Source: Oceaniferula spumae
GTDB lineage: Bacteria > Verrucomicrobiota > Verrucomicrobiia > Verrucomicrobiales > Akkermansiaceae
Direction: 5' to 3'
Assembly (NCBI RefSeq): GCF_042849255.1
Contig: NZ_AP026866.1
Location: 3,534,001-3,598,000, forward strand
Length of the DNA: 64,000 bases
Position numbers and translations under genes: made by a program. The notes under the pieces are model-generated. The model was not told the DNA's origin. It saw only the letters and a list, made by a program, of their open reading frames with translations, and did not search any database. This document shows, piece by piece, positions 16,683 to 25,178 of the stretch (position 1 is its first letter; the number at the start of each line of letters is the position of its first letter).

Positions 16683-18026
16683 ATGGAGCAAACAATTGCA
16701 GCCATTGCCACGGCTCCAGGAATGGGTGCGGTCGGGCTGATCCGAATCAGCGGACCTGAGACTTTTATCAAGGTCAGCAAGTGTCTATCTACATCGAAAC
16801 CGCCTGCCGAGTTTCCTGAGCGCAAAGCGATTCTCACCAAGCTGACAGATGCCAATGGCGATGTCATCGATGAGATACTGATCACCTGCTTTCACGGTCC
16901 CAAGAGTTATACTGGCGAGGATACTGCTGAACTGGCGTGTCATGGTGGCGTGCTGGTGATGCGCCGTGTTTTACAGCGACTCTTCGAGGTGGGCATCGCT
17001 CCTGCTGAAGCTGGTGAGTTTAGTAAACGGGCTTTTCTCAATGGCAAAATGGACCTCACTCAGGCGGAAGCGGTGATGGATTTGATCTCGGCCCAAACGG
17101 ACTTGGCGATGCGAGCTGCGCACGAACAGTTGCAGGGCCGACTCGGTGATAATGCCGAACTGATTCGTCAGGAAATCCTTGGCATCGCTGCACACGTTGA
17201 GGCATACATCGATTTTCCCGAAGAGGATATCGACACCGACACTGGTGCAGCTCTCTCAAAACGAATTGCTACAGTTAGCGAAGACATCACGAAGCTATTG
17301 CAGACAGCCGAGCAAGGGCGGATCCTACGCGAAGGCGTTCGCACCGTGATTTTCGGTTCGCCCAACGCTGGTAAATCCAGTTTGTTGAATCGACTGTTAG
17401 GTTATGATCGAGCCATCGTAAGTGACGTGGAAGGAACCACGCGCGATACGGTTGAAGAGGTGCTCAATCTTCAAGGGATCCCGGTTCGGCTTATTGACAC
17501 GGCAGGAATGCGTGAGACCGAAGATGCCATTGAACAGCAGGGCGTCTCGCGAACTCGGGAGCAGGTAGAGAACGCAGATTTGATTTTGGAAGTGGTCGAT
17601 GGCAGCTGTGCTCGTATCAACCACCTTACCGATGAGGAAATTGGCGGACGTCATCATATTCTGGTGGTGAATAAATCGGATCTGAACATTCACTCCGATT
17701 GGAAGGAGGCTTCTGGAGTCATGGTTTCCTGCACGAGTGGAGAAGGACTCGATAGCTTGGTCTCGAAAATTGCAGAAGAACTTTCAATGGGATCCGCCGA
17801 GTGGGGTGGTCACGCTGTTGCAATCAATGCCAGACATCAGGCCTGTCTTAACCGAGCAAAGTCCGCACTGGACGCAGCCAAAGAGACTCTCGCTGTAGGA
17901 GCGGGCGCTGAATTTATCTCCGTCGATCTACGTGATGCGATGGCGGCGATCGGGGAAATTGCAGGCCGGATTGATACGGAAGAGCTGCTTGGTGAAATCT
18001 TCAGCAGCTTCTGCATTGGTAAGTAG
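16683..18026 (+). CDS. mnmE: tRNA uridine-5-carboxymethylaminomethyl(34) synthesis GTPase MnmE
   Basis: 447 residues. With MnmG it makes the cmnm5 modification at U34 of tRNAs reading split codon boxes. N-terminal formyl-THF-binding domain (TIAAIATAPGMGAVGLIRISG), helical domain, and inserted G domain: GSPNAGKSSLLN near residue 223, EGTTRDTV, DTAGMRETED and NKSD. The C-terminal FCIGK carries the conserved catalytic Cys and ends exactly at the protein end. The stop codon TAG lies inside a REP-like repeat shared with the converging SulP gene. Confidence 0.96.
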   Translation: MEQTIAAIATAPGMGAVGLIRISGPETFIKVSKCLSTSKPPAEFPERKAILTKLTDANGDVIDEILITCFHGPKSYTGEDTAELACHGGVLVMRRVLQRLFEVGIAPAEAGEFSKRAFLNGKMDLTQAEAVMDLISAQTDLAMRAAHEQLQGRLGDNAELIRQEILGIAAHVEAYIDFPEEDIDTDTGAALSKRIATVSEDITKLLQTAEQGRILREGVRTVIFGSPNAGKSSLLNRLLGYDRAIVSDVEGTTRDTVEEVLNLQGIPVRLIDTAGMRETEDAIEQQGVSRTREQVENADLILEVVDGSCARINHLTDEEIGGRHHILVVNKSDLNIHSDWKEASGVMVSCTSGEGLDSLVSKIAEELSMGSAEWGGHAVAINARHQACLNRAKSALDAAKETLAVGAGAEFISVDLRDAMAAIGEIAGRIDTEELLGEIFSSFCIGK

Positions 18027-18121
18027 GACAAGTTTGCAACTTGTCGGCAAACTAAGCCGTTCCATCGTGCAAGGTTAGATCATTCCTTGGGTAGCCGACA
18101 AGTTGCAAACTTGTCCTACTT
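18021..18121. repeat. REPIN-like inverted pair of REP elements between mnmE and sulP
   Basis: Two perfect 28-base inverted arms (18021-18048 and 18094-18121) around a 45-base spacer. Each arm contains GTAG followed by its own palindrome: stem GACAAGTT, loop TGC, stem AACTTGTC. Two REPs facing each other with a short spacer is the REPIN layout. The TAG in GTAG is the stop codon of mnmE on one side and of the SulP gene on the other, each preceded by AAG. The pair could also act as a bidirectional transcription end; no T-run follows. Confidence 0.75.
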
Positions 18122-19972
18122 GTCTTTATTCGGATCAAAGAAGATTTTGATGTCGGCCTCCTTGGTTCCGATCAATTCTTGTGCGCGGATCAGGGCGTCT
18201 CTGGTGGATATGTTAGGGTTGCCCCTAAAATACATGAACAGATTTGTTTGCCCCTCTTCCCTGACACAGCCTTCTTGCAGGGTGTTTAACACACCCGACT
18301 TTTTCAGAACCTCATAGACTTCACGGGTGGCTCCTGAGACGAGGACGTGAACACCTTTTTTGCGTGTATCCTTGATCAGTTCGTCGAGAGCCAAGACGCT
18401 GGTAGCATCCAGGTGACGGGCGTTTTTCAATCGCAGAATGATGCATTTTAAATTGTCGTCTGCGATCGTGCGCTGGATCTGGGTTAGGAAAAGATCAGCT
18501 GCGCCGAAGAAGAGGTCGCCTTCGACGTGCACAATGGAAATGGAGGGAATGGCGCGTTTGTTTTTCTCTCCCAACTCCTGTAAGCCACCTTCATCATTGA
18601 TCTCATATTCCACCAGATGGGGTTTAGAGGCCTTGCGAAGAAACAGAGTAATGGAGAGGCCGACGCCGATGAAGATCGCATAGTCGAGTCGGGTTAACAA
18701 AGTGGCTGCAAAGGTGGTGACAATCACCAGCGCATCATCGGGTGTTGAGCGCAGACAGATCCGGATGTTTTTCCATTTGAACAAGGAAATGGCGATGCCG
18801 ATGACCAATGCAGCGAGTGATGTCTTGGGAATGTTCTCCACCACCGGTAGCTTCGTCATCACGTAAAAGCCCAAGATGCAGAGCAGGCCGCAGAAGATCG
18901 ATGCGAAGCGTGTTCTGGCATGCGATTCATAGTTCAAAGCTGAGCGAGTCAGAGAGCCGGATGACGGCATGGCTGCGATGAATGAGGTGGCGATGTTAGA
19001 GATGCCGACCGAAAACATGTCTTGGTTCACATCGGTTCGGTCACCGGAGCGACTTGCCAGTGACTTGGCCATAACTGAGTTTTCCAAGGAGGCGAGAAAT
19101 GCGATGGCAAAGGCGACTCCGATCAGTGTGGAAAGGTCTTCCATATTGAAGTCCGGCAGGCCGGGAGCCAAGTGTGCGAGATGTAACGGTGCGAATGTGC
19201 TGATGTTTTCAAACCCTGCCACATGGTGTTTAAGCACCCAGCCAGCCAGAGCCGATGCTCCCAGGCAAATGGCAAAGTTCGGCAGGTTAGCCATTTTTTT
19301 CTGAAGGAAAAGATAGAGCGCAAGTGTTGCTCCACCCAGTAGCATCGGCTGCCATTGGTAACTGCTCCAAAGTGATAGAATTTTCTCCGCGATCCCAAAG
19401 AAGGTGCTGGCATGTTCGCCAACATTCATCGGGCCGGCGATACCCAGCACGTGTTTCAACTGATTGGTTAAAATCAGCAAAGCGGCACCGGTGATGTAAC
19501 CCACTAACACACTCCGACTGACGTACTGGAGAAGATCGGCCACCTTGAAAACGGCTCCGGCGACGGAAAGGATACCGACCATCATCACCAGTAGAGGCAT
19601 GTATTCTACCGGAGCCTTCGTGAGAGTTCCCGATGCGGCCGCAAAGAAACTGAACACCATGAATGCAGTCGAGTTGGTCGGCCCGAGAATGGTGAAGCGG
19701 GAGCTTGCGAAAAACGGTGCGATGATCGAGCAAACTGCCGAGCAGACGATGCCGTAATAAATGGGCAGGTCCGCGATGGCTGCATATGCCATCCCCTGGG
19801 GTAAAGCTAACAGAGCGGTGTTGATGGCCGCCTTGGAGTCATAGCTGAACTTATTTTTATTGTAGCGCTTGAGCGGACCGCGGATGGGAAGCAGGTCAAG
19901 GCCATTACCGCTCAGAATCCGAACTGCCCCCTTCAGGGTGTTGCGGGTGGCGGCTTTGAGTTGGCGCATCAT
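18116..19972 (-). CDS. SulP family inorganic anion transporter with STAS domain
   Basis: 618 residues, SLC26/SulP type. The first 450 residues hold the membrane domain with the family start LLALPQGMAYAAIADLPIYYG and ILGPTNSTAFM; the last 150 form a cytoplasmic STAS domain (SIVHVEGDLFFGAADLF, LRLKNARHLDATSVLAL, VLVSGATREVYEVL). Substrate may be sulfate or bicarbonate; it cannot be read from the sequence. No carbonic anhydrase gene is adjacent. The stop codon is inside the REP pair shared with mnmE. It starts 5 bases after the LptF/LptG-like gene, so the two are likely co-transcribed. Confidence 0.9.
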   Translation of the reverse strand: MMRQLKAATRNTLKGAVRILSGNGLDLLPIRGPLKRYNKNKFSYDSKAAINTALLALPQGMAYAAIADLPIYYGIVCSAVCSIIAPFFASSRFTILGPTNSTAFMVFSFFAAASGTLTKAPVEYMPLLVMMVGILSVAGAVFKVADLLQYVSRSVLVGYITGAALLILTNQLKHVLGIAGPMNVGEHASTFFGIAEKILSLWSSYQWQPMLLGGATLALYLFLQKKMANLPNFAICLGASALAGWVLKHHVAGFENISTFAPLHLAHLAPGLPDFNMEDLSTLIGVAFAIAFLASLENSVMAKSLASRSGDRTDVNQDMFSVGISNIATSFIAAMPSSGSLTRSALNYESHARTRFASIFCGLLCILGFYVMTKLPVVENIPKTSLAALVIGIAISLFKWKNIRICLRSTPDDALVIVTTFAATLLTRLDYAIFIGVGLSITLFLRKASKPHLVEYEINDEGGLQELGEKNKRAIPSISIVHVEGDLFFGAADLFLTQIQRTIADDNLKCIILRLKNARHLDATSVLALDELIKDTRKKGVHVLVSGATREVYEVLKKSGVLNTLQEGCVREEGQTNLFMYFRGNPNISTRDALIRAQELIGTKEADIKIFFDPNKDK

Positions 19973-19977
19973 GGGGC

Positions 19978-21093
19978 TTATTTCCGGCGGGCTTTGAAGA
20001 ATAACACGATGCCCAAAATCAGGCAGGTGAAGTTGGGAAGCCAGTAGAGCAGAAGGGCGGTATTGCCACTTTTATCTTGAAACTGCTCGGCTACGGCAAA
20101 GAGGAGAAAGTATCCCAGGGCCACAACAATGCTGATGGCCAGGCCGGTCGAGGTTTCGCGTCTGCGTGCATTGATCCCTAACGGAACACCCACAAGCGAC
20201 AGAGCCAAACAAGCCATTGAGAAAGCATATCGGCGATGGATTTCGTTCGCCAAACGGAACTTTTTCTCATCCTCAAGTTCGGGTTCATTGACCAGCATTT
20301 TGCGGATTTGCTGGTTGGTCATGGTGCTGGGTTTGCGCGATTTTTTTCGCTCGGCCGAGAAGTCGAACAGGAGTGGCTCTTGCTCACCGACGAAGATCAA
20401 CTCGCGTTCGCCCTCGACGTTTCGTGTTTCGATATAGGCATCTGTGAGGTGCAGGCGCAGTTGTTTGTTTTTCTGGATGATTTTGAGCTTAGCCTCGCGA
20501 GCGTAGATGCTTCTGGAAGGAAATCCTGTGTCGTTCTGACCGTTAAGCTCATACATGTGCAGGCCCTGCAGCAGATTACCCTCACGGCTTTCTACGAAGA
20601 TTTTCTGATTCTTGAATTTTGTTTGAACCACACCTGGGTCTAACAGTGCATTCGGATTCTCTTTGACCGCCTCGTAGAGCACAAACTTGATGGTGTCCTT
20701 CGCCTTTGGGGCCATGCTGATATTGAGCCACAGGCAGAGCACGGAAAGCAGGGTTCCGATAATAAACACAGGCATGGAAATCCGCATAAGTCCCACACCC
20801 GCCATGCGCATACTGACCAATTCATTTTCAGCGGAAAGTCTGCCGAATACGAGTAGGACTGCTACCAGAAAGCCCCAAGGAATCGTGTAGATCAGGGAGA
20901 AGGGGATGACGCTCAGAATGAAGCTGCCGATGGTTAACAAGGAGGCGTTACTCTCCACCATCAAGGGGCGGAGTTCTTTGAAGAGATTGCCTAACACCAG
21001 CAAAATGCATAGCATCACGACGCCAAAAATCGTCGCAGTAATGATCTGCTTGCCGATATAGCGATCCATGAGGCGTAACATGGAACGTATCAT
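19978..21093 (-). CDS. LptF/LptG family permease (YjgP/YjgQ)
   Basis: 371 residues. The family provides the membrane part of the Lpt ABC exporter that extracts lipopolysaccharide from the inner membrane. It has the N-terminal DRYIGKQ start, three helices, a periplasmic beta-jellyroll (about residues 125-270), then three C-terminal helices with SMACLALSLVGVPLGINARR, the conserved block. Whether it is LptF or LptG is not clear; the usual partner is not in this window. ATGs at 21093, 21081 and 21069 are all possible starts. Confidence 0.88.
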   Translation of the reverse strand: MIRSMLRLMDRYIGKQIITATIFGVVMLCILLVLGNLFKELRPLMVESNASLLTIGSFILSVIPFSLIYTIPWGFLVAVLLVFGRLSAENELVSMRMAGVGLMRISMPVFIIGTLLSVLCLWLNISMAPKAKDTIKFVLYEAVKENPNALLDPGVVQTKFKNQKIFVESREGNLLQGLHMYELNGQNDTGFPSRSIYAREAKLKIIQKNKQLRLHLTDAYIETRNVEGERELIFVGEQEPLLFDFSAERKKSRKPSTMTNQQIRKMLVNEPELEDEKKFRLANEIHRRYAFSMACLALSLVGVPLGINARRRETSTGLAISIVVALGYFLLFAVAEQFQDKSGNTALLLYWLPNFTCLILGIVLFFKARRK

Positions 21094-21262
21094 GGAGGCG
21101 GAACATGAAACTGTCGAGTAGAGAGTAGCCGCAATCCTTGCTGGAGACAGGCGAAGACTGTCATGGTGGCCAATCTTTCGCGTAGGTTCTTAAACGCCCA
21201 TGATAGGCCGACGGTTAGGCATCTGAGACCGTTGGCTGATTCGCCTCACAGAGAACCAGTCG

Positions 21263-21745
21263 TTAGTATTTCCGCATCGACTTTGGAGGCCCGAAAACCT
21301 CATGCAAAATCACCGCCTGACGGGCTGACTGAGGTGAGGAGAGCAAAGCGCGGGCAGAAATCTGGCCCACGGCGCTTTTCCGGCGGCGCTTGCGTTTTCC
21401 TAGCTGTTGAAAACGTTCCGCCGCTTCTTTTTGAGCGGGTGTGAGCGTTGGTTTTTGCTGACGAGCTTGCTGGATCGCGCGCTGGTAAGCAGCAGGGGCT
21501 TCCACCTGGTGTTGAGGCGACGCGCTGGGGATTGGTGGCGGCTGGCTCGCCTGAGGTGTAGGGGGAGGAGCTTGAGTCTGAGTTTGATGACGACGGATTT
21601 CCTCGCGGTAATCATCGTAGATGTCTTCCAGAGACTCGGAAGTATCTGGAGGTGAGTTTCGTTCTTGGATTCTTTTAATCAGCCATTGAATGCCGCTGAT
21701 CACTACGAAGAGGATCAGGACAACGATTTGACCGCTAATTTCCAT
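21263..21745 (-). CDS. Small membrane-anchored protein next to floA
   Basis: 160 residues. One N-terminal membrane helix (VVLILFVVISGIQWLI), a charged segment, a long Pro/Gln-rich disordered linker, a basic stretch (KRKRRRK), and a C-terminal motif ARQAVILHEVFGPPKSMR. Similar endings (R-x-A-hydrophobic, E-hydrophobic-GPP) occur in short membrane proteins of Planctomycetes and Verrucomicrobiota; function is unknown. It lies 46 bases downstream of floA on the same strand, where other bacteria may carry an NfeD protein, so it could be a FloA partner. That role is inference. Confidence 0.65.
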   Translation of the reverse strand: MEISGQIVVLILFVVISGIQWLIKRIQERNSPPDTSESLEDIYDDYREEIRRHQTQTQAPPPTPQASQPPPIPSASPQHQVEAPAAYQRAIQQARQQKPTLTPAQKEAAERFQQLGKRKRRRKSAVGQISARALLSSPQSARQAVILHEVFGPPKSMRKY

Positions 21746-21791
21746 GAGGTGTTTCTACTGACTGCTGCTTACTTATTACCAACTACTGAGA

Positions 21792-22820
21792 TTACTCTCC
21801 GTCTTCTCCGTCACCGGCGATCGAGTCGCGCATCTTGGTGTCGGCTTTGACGTTTTGATATTTGACGTAATCCATGATGCCGAGGTTGCCGGCGCGGAAT
21901 GCTTCGGCGATGGCCATTGGGATCTCGGCTTCGGCTTCGACCACCTTGGCGCGCATTTCCTGGGTTTTGGCGGACATTTCCTGTTCGACGGCGACGGCGG
22001 CGGCGCGGCGCATCTCGGCTTTGGCTTGGGCAACTTGTTTGTCAGCCTCTGCTTGCTCGGCCTGAAGACGAGCTCCGATGTTATCGGCGACATCCACATC
22101 GGCGATATCGATGGAGAGAATCTCAAAGGCAGTGGATGCATCAACCCCCTTCATGAGCACGAGTTTGGAAATGTTATCCGGATTCTCGAGAACGTGTTTG
22201 TAGGATGCAGCAGAACCGACGGAGGTCACGATGCCTTCACCGACACGGGCGATGATGGTTTCCTCGGTAGCACCACCTACAAATCGATCGAGGTTGGTGC
22301 GCACGGTGACTCTGGCGCGGGCGTTGACTGCGATGCCGTCCTTGGCGACCGCGGTGATTTTGTTGGTGCCGCTGCTCGCTGCGGGAACATCGATGACCTT
22401 CGGGTTAATTGAGGTGCGGACGGCTTCGAGCACGGTCTTGCCGGTGTCTTTGGTAGCGAGGTCGATTGCGCAGGCACGGTTGAATGACAGCGTGATTCCC
22501 GCTTTATCGGCAGCAATCATGGCGAGAACCACATGGGCAACATCACCACCTGACAGGTAGTGGGCCTCCAACATCTCAGTGCTGAACTCAAGGCCAGCTT
22601 TGACGGAGGTGATCCGGCTGTCGACGATCATACCGAATGGAACTTTACGGAGCCACATACCGATCAGGCTACCCATGCTGACAGGGGCCTGAGAGAGTTT
22701 CGCGCGCAGCCACGTTTTGAAGAATTTCAGGAGGACGAGAAAGACGGCGAGGCCGAGGATCAGGGCCACAACGAGGATGATGGGGCCGACGAGATTGGCG
22801 GCGAGAATAGGAGCTGGCAT
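21792..22820 (-). CDS. floA: Flotillin-like protein FloA
   Basis: 342 residues from ATG 22820 (an upstream in-frame ATG at 22895 would add 25 unlikely residues). FloA proteins form membrane microdomains that organise signalling and secretion complexes. One N-terminal membrane segment (LVGPIILVVALILGLAVFL), then the conserved KVPFGMIVDSRITSVKAGL region, an SPFH-like core and a long Ala/Glu-rich coiled coil near residues 240-300 (AEADKQVAQAKAEMRRAAA). The end GIMDYVKYQNVKADTKMR is a family hallmark. Placed before a small membrane protein gene. Confidence 0.94.
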   Translation of the reverse strand: MPAPILAANLVGPIILVVALILGLAVFLVLLKFFKTWLRAKLSQAPVSMGSLIGMWLRKVPFGMIVDSRITSVKAGLEFSTEMLEAHYLSGGDVAHVVLAMIAADKAGITLSFNRACAIDLATKDTGKTVLEAVRTSINPKVIDVPAASSGTNKITAVAKDGIAVNARARVTVRTNLDRFVGGATEETIIARVGEGIVTSVGSAASYKHVLENPDNISKLVLMKGVDASTAFEILSIDIADVDVADNIGARLQAEQAEADKQVAQAKAEMRRAAAVAVEQEMSAKTQEMRAKVVEAEAEIPMAIAEAFRAGNLGIMDYVKYQNVKADTKMRDSIAGDGEDGE

Positions 22821-22968
22821 GATGGTGGTAGGTTGGTATGGGATGATGGAAAGATTTTCTGGTGCCAATGTGTGCCAAGGGTTCAGTTGTTGCAAGGTTT
22901 CTGGCCATTAAATTACGCCGTAATGACGCCTTGCTTTCCCCTTGGTATGGGTTATGCAAATGCCTGAC

Positions 22969-23163
22969 ATGAAACAAATCATTTTCAGCACTCTTGCAGT
23001 CGCCGGTATGTTTGCCTTCATTTCCTGCGAGCGTCACTCGTGGGAAGACAGCGAAGGTAAGAAGGACGGAACCAAAAACCTTTATCCAAATAAGGAAAAG
23101 GCTCACGGCAGTCATGACCATGGCACAGCCGGCAACGATGAGCACGAAGGACAAAGTCACTAA
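22969..23163 (+). CDS. Small His-rich lipoprotein
   Basis: 64 residues from ATG 22969. The signal peptide ends in a lipobox-like FAFISC, giving a mature lipoprotein of about 45 residues that is mostly charged, with His/Asp/Glu at the end (KAHGSHDHGTAGNDEHEG). The His-rich tail might bind metal ions; no family was recognised. It is divergent from floA with 148 bases between, and the UbiA-like gene follows 68 bases later. Confidence 0.6.
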   Translation: MKQIIFSTLAVAGMFAFISCERHSWEDSEGKKDGTKNLYPNKEKAHGSHDHGTAGNDEHEGQSH

Positions 23164-23231
23164 CCGTGCTTTGTCCTGATGTCTTGGGCGCCGACTGTTC
23201 CCCGGGCACATGATATGTGCGATGTTACTCC

Positions 23232-24161
23232 ATGGAGAAAAGTCGTCCTCCATTCTGGCTGATCCCTAACCTCCTGAGCATTGATGCTCCGCTGGTTGCA
23301 TTGGCGTGGATGTGGATGCTGGCGCGGGCATTGCGTGTGGAATATATCCCCAGCGCTTCATGGTGGGTGCTGCCCACAGCCATCTGGTGTGTTTATGTAT
23401 TGGATCGCCTGATCGATAACTGGACCCACCCGGAAGTTAGAGATCACTCGCCACGGCATCGTTTCCACTGGCGCTGGCGTTGGCCCTTGTTGGTGGCGAG
23501 TTTGGTGGCTGGCGGGGTGAGCATGTATCAGGCGCTTTACGTTCTGCCACGGTCCGTCTTTTCTGCCGGCGTGGTGCTGATGGTGCTCTGCGGAGTTTAT
23601 TTTTTCCTAGCTTGGTTCCGCAGCCGGGAGGTGCCGTATGTGAAAAATTTTCTGGCCGGAATGATCTTCGCCATGGGCGTGGGCATTCCGGTAAACGCGG
23701 CGAATGCCTCGTTGTTGGTGACGGATTTGAAGGACGTTCTTTACGCCTTGAACAATACCGGTCTGAAAGACGCCTTGTGGAATTTCGGCCTGATGGTCCT
23801 CCGAACCCTTGTGGTCATTTTCTACCACTGTCGTGAGGTGTGGGTGTTTGGCGCCCTCTGCATGATGAATATCACCGCCATCGATTTATGGGAGCGCGCA
23901 GACTCCGCTGAGACGGAAGAAACAGCTCAATCGCATGAGGCCACCCTGACCCTCGGGCTGATTATCTTGGCTGGGGGAAGTCTGCTTTTTGCGGCCATGC
24001 ACGCGGACGAGTATTCCAAGCCGTTTTTCTACTCAGTCATGGTGGCCGCGGCCGCTCTCCAGCTGATCAATCATTTCCGTGAACGGTTTTCAATGAATGC
24101 TCAGCGGGTGCTTGCCGATGTGGCATTGTTAGTGCCTCTGCCTATTTTTCTGGTGGCCTGA
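23232..24161 (+). CDS. UbiA-like integral membrane protein
   Basis: 309 residues from ATG 23232 (GTG 23217 in frame adds five). About eight membrane helices. The region YVLDRLIDNW near residue 60 fits the DxxxD metal/diphosphate motif of UbiA prenyltransferases, and RDHSPRHRFH follows it; the second aspartate motif around ITAIDLWER is weaker. Such distant UbiA-like proteins are widespread in Verrucomicrobiota and Planctomycetes. The substrate is unknown, and enzymatic activity is not certain because the second motif is incomplete. Confidence 0.55.
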   Translation: MEKSRPPFWLIPNLLSIDAPLVALAWMWMLARALRVEYIPSASWWVLPTAIWCVYVLDRLIDNWTHPEVRDHSPRHRFHWRWRWPLLVASLVAGGVSMYQALYVLPRSVFSAGVVLMVLCGVYFFLAWFRSREVPYVKNFLAGMIFAMGVGIPVNAANASLLVTDLKDVLYALNNTGLKDALWNFGLMVLRTLVVIFYHCREVWVFGALCMMNITAIDLWERADSAETEETAQSHEATLTLGLIILAGGSLLFAAMHADEYSKPFFYSVMVAAAALQLINHFRERFSMNAQRVLADVALLVPLPIFLVA

Positions 24162-24190
24162 TCGGTTGAGATGTCCTATATATCACGACT

Positions 24191-24802
24191 GTGATCCAGC
24201 TGGAATTTCTCTTCCCTAGAAAAAATAAACCGCGGAGACTTCGTGGTGCCTCTGGACGTGAGAATCAGCCAGACTCCGGTGATATTCGAATCGATGCGGT
24301 TTACACGAAACGTTGTGTGAAGACGTTAGAGGGTCTGGGGTTGAAGACGTTGGCTGACAAGGTGTCGGTGGTTTGGAATGACCGCATGCGGACGACCGCA
24401 GGTCGTGCCTTCTGGCCGGATGCGATTATCGAGATGAATCCCAAGCTCCGGGAAATCGCACCGCATGAAGTGGAGCGGACATTATTGCACGAGCTGGCTC
24501 ATCTGGTGGCGTATGCTAGAGCTGGCCGGCGCAGAATCGCTGCGCATGGCAAGGAATGGCGGCTGGCCTGTGCCGATCTCGGTATCCCCGGAGAAAGCGC
24601 CACTCACTCATTGCCTTTACCAGGGAGAACGATGCGCAAAAAATGGCGTTATACCTGCCCTGAGTGTGGCGAGGGATTTGATCGTGTTAGAAAAATGAAA
24701 CGATACGCTGGCTGCTACCCCTGCTGCAAAATTCACAACGGGGGTTACTATCACAAGAAGTTCCGCCTGAAGGAAATTCAGTTAGACGCATCAAGCGATT
24801 GA
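24191..24802 (+). CDS. SprT-like zinc metalloprotease
   Basis: 203 residues from GTG 24191. The active site HELAHLVAY (HExxH) is near residue 99, with a third His in AAHGKEWRLAC. The C-terminus carries a zinc ribbon: CPECG, then CYPCC. SprT-like proteins (including eukaryotic Spartan) are linked to DNA-protein crosslink processing. The last 25 bases overlap the end of the convergent DUF3817 gene. Confidence 0.85.
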   Translation: MIQLEFLFPRKNKPRRLRGASGRENQPDSGDIRIDAVYTKRCVKTLEGLGLKTLADKVSVVWNDRMRTTAGRAFWPDAIIEMNPKLREIAPHEVERTLLHELAHLVAYARAGRRRIAAHGKEWRLACADLGIPGESATHSLPLPGRTMRKKWRYTCPECGEGFDRVRKMKRYAGCYPCCKIHNGGYYHKKFRLKEIQLDASSD

Positions 24803-25098
24803 TCCTTCTCTGATTGTTTTTTCAACCAGAGTTCGACCCAAATCGGGGCGAAGGGGATAAGCGATGCGAGGAAGATCAGGGAAGGTATTTTCAGCTTCCA
24901 TTTATGAGCCAAAGTGGCGTCTAGCAGTGCGATGCAGAACAGGCAGAACAGCACGCCGTGAATCATTCCGGGCACGCGGATAGCGTCTTCGATTCCGAGA
25001 ATGCGTTTGCTGTAAATGGAATGGTAAAGCAGGTAAAGAAACGAAAGTCCCTCAATGATGCTGATAATCCGAAGTCGTCCGATGGCTGAACTGAACAT
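24778..25098 (-). CDS. DUF3817 domain membrane protein
   Basis: 106 residues from ATG 25098; the frame is open to 25167 but the family begins near MFSSAIGRLRIISIIEGLSFL. Three predicted membrane helices with GRLRIISIIEGLS and MIHGVLFCLFCIALL, which are the DUF3817 pattern. Function unknown. It is convergent with the SprT-like gene and overlaps it by 25 bases; its start is divergent from chrA with 80 bases between. Confidence 0.8.
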   Translation of the reverse strand: MFSSAIGRLRIISIIEGLSFLYLLYHSIYSKRILGIEDAIRVPGMIHGVLFCLFCIALLDATLAHKWKLKIPSLIFLASLIPFAPIWVELWLKKQSEKDQSLDASN

Positions 25099-25178
25099 GA
25101 GTGTCTGGTATGCCGATTTTGTTACAATGACAAGAAATTGAGGATTGGAAATTATGCGATGACTCATAAAACACCCCC

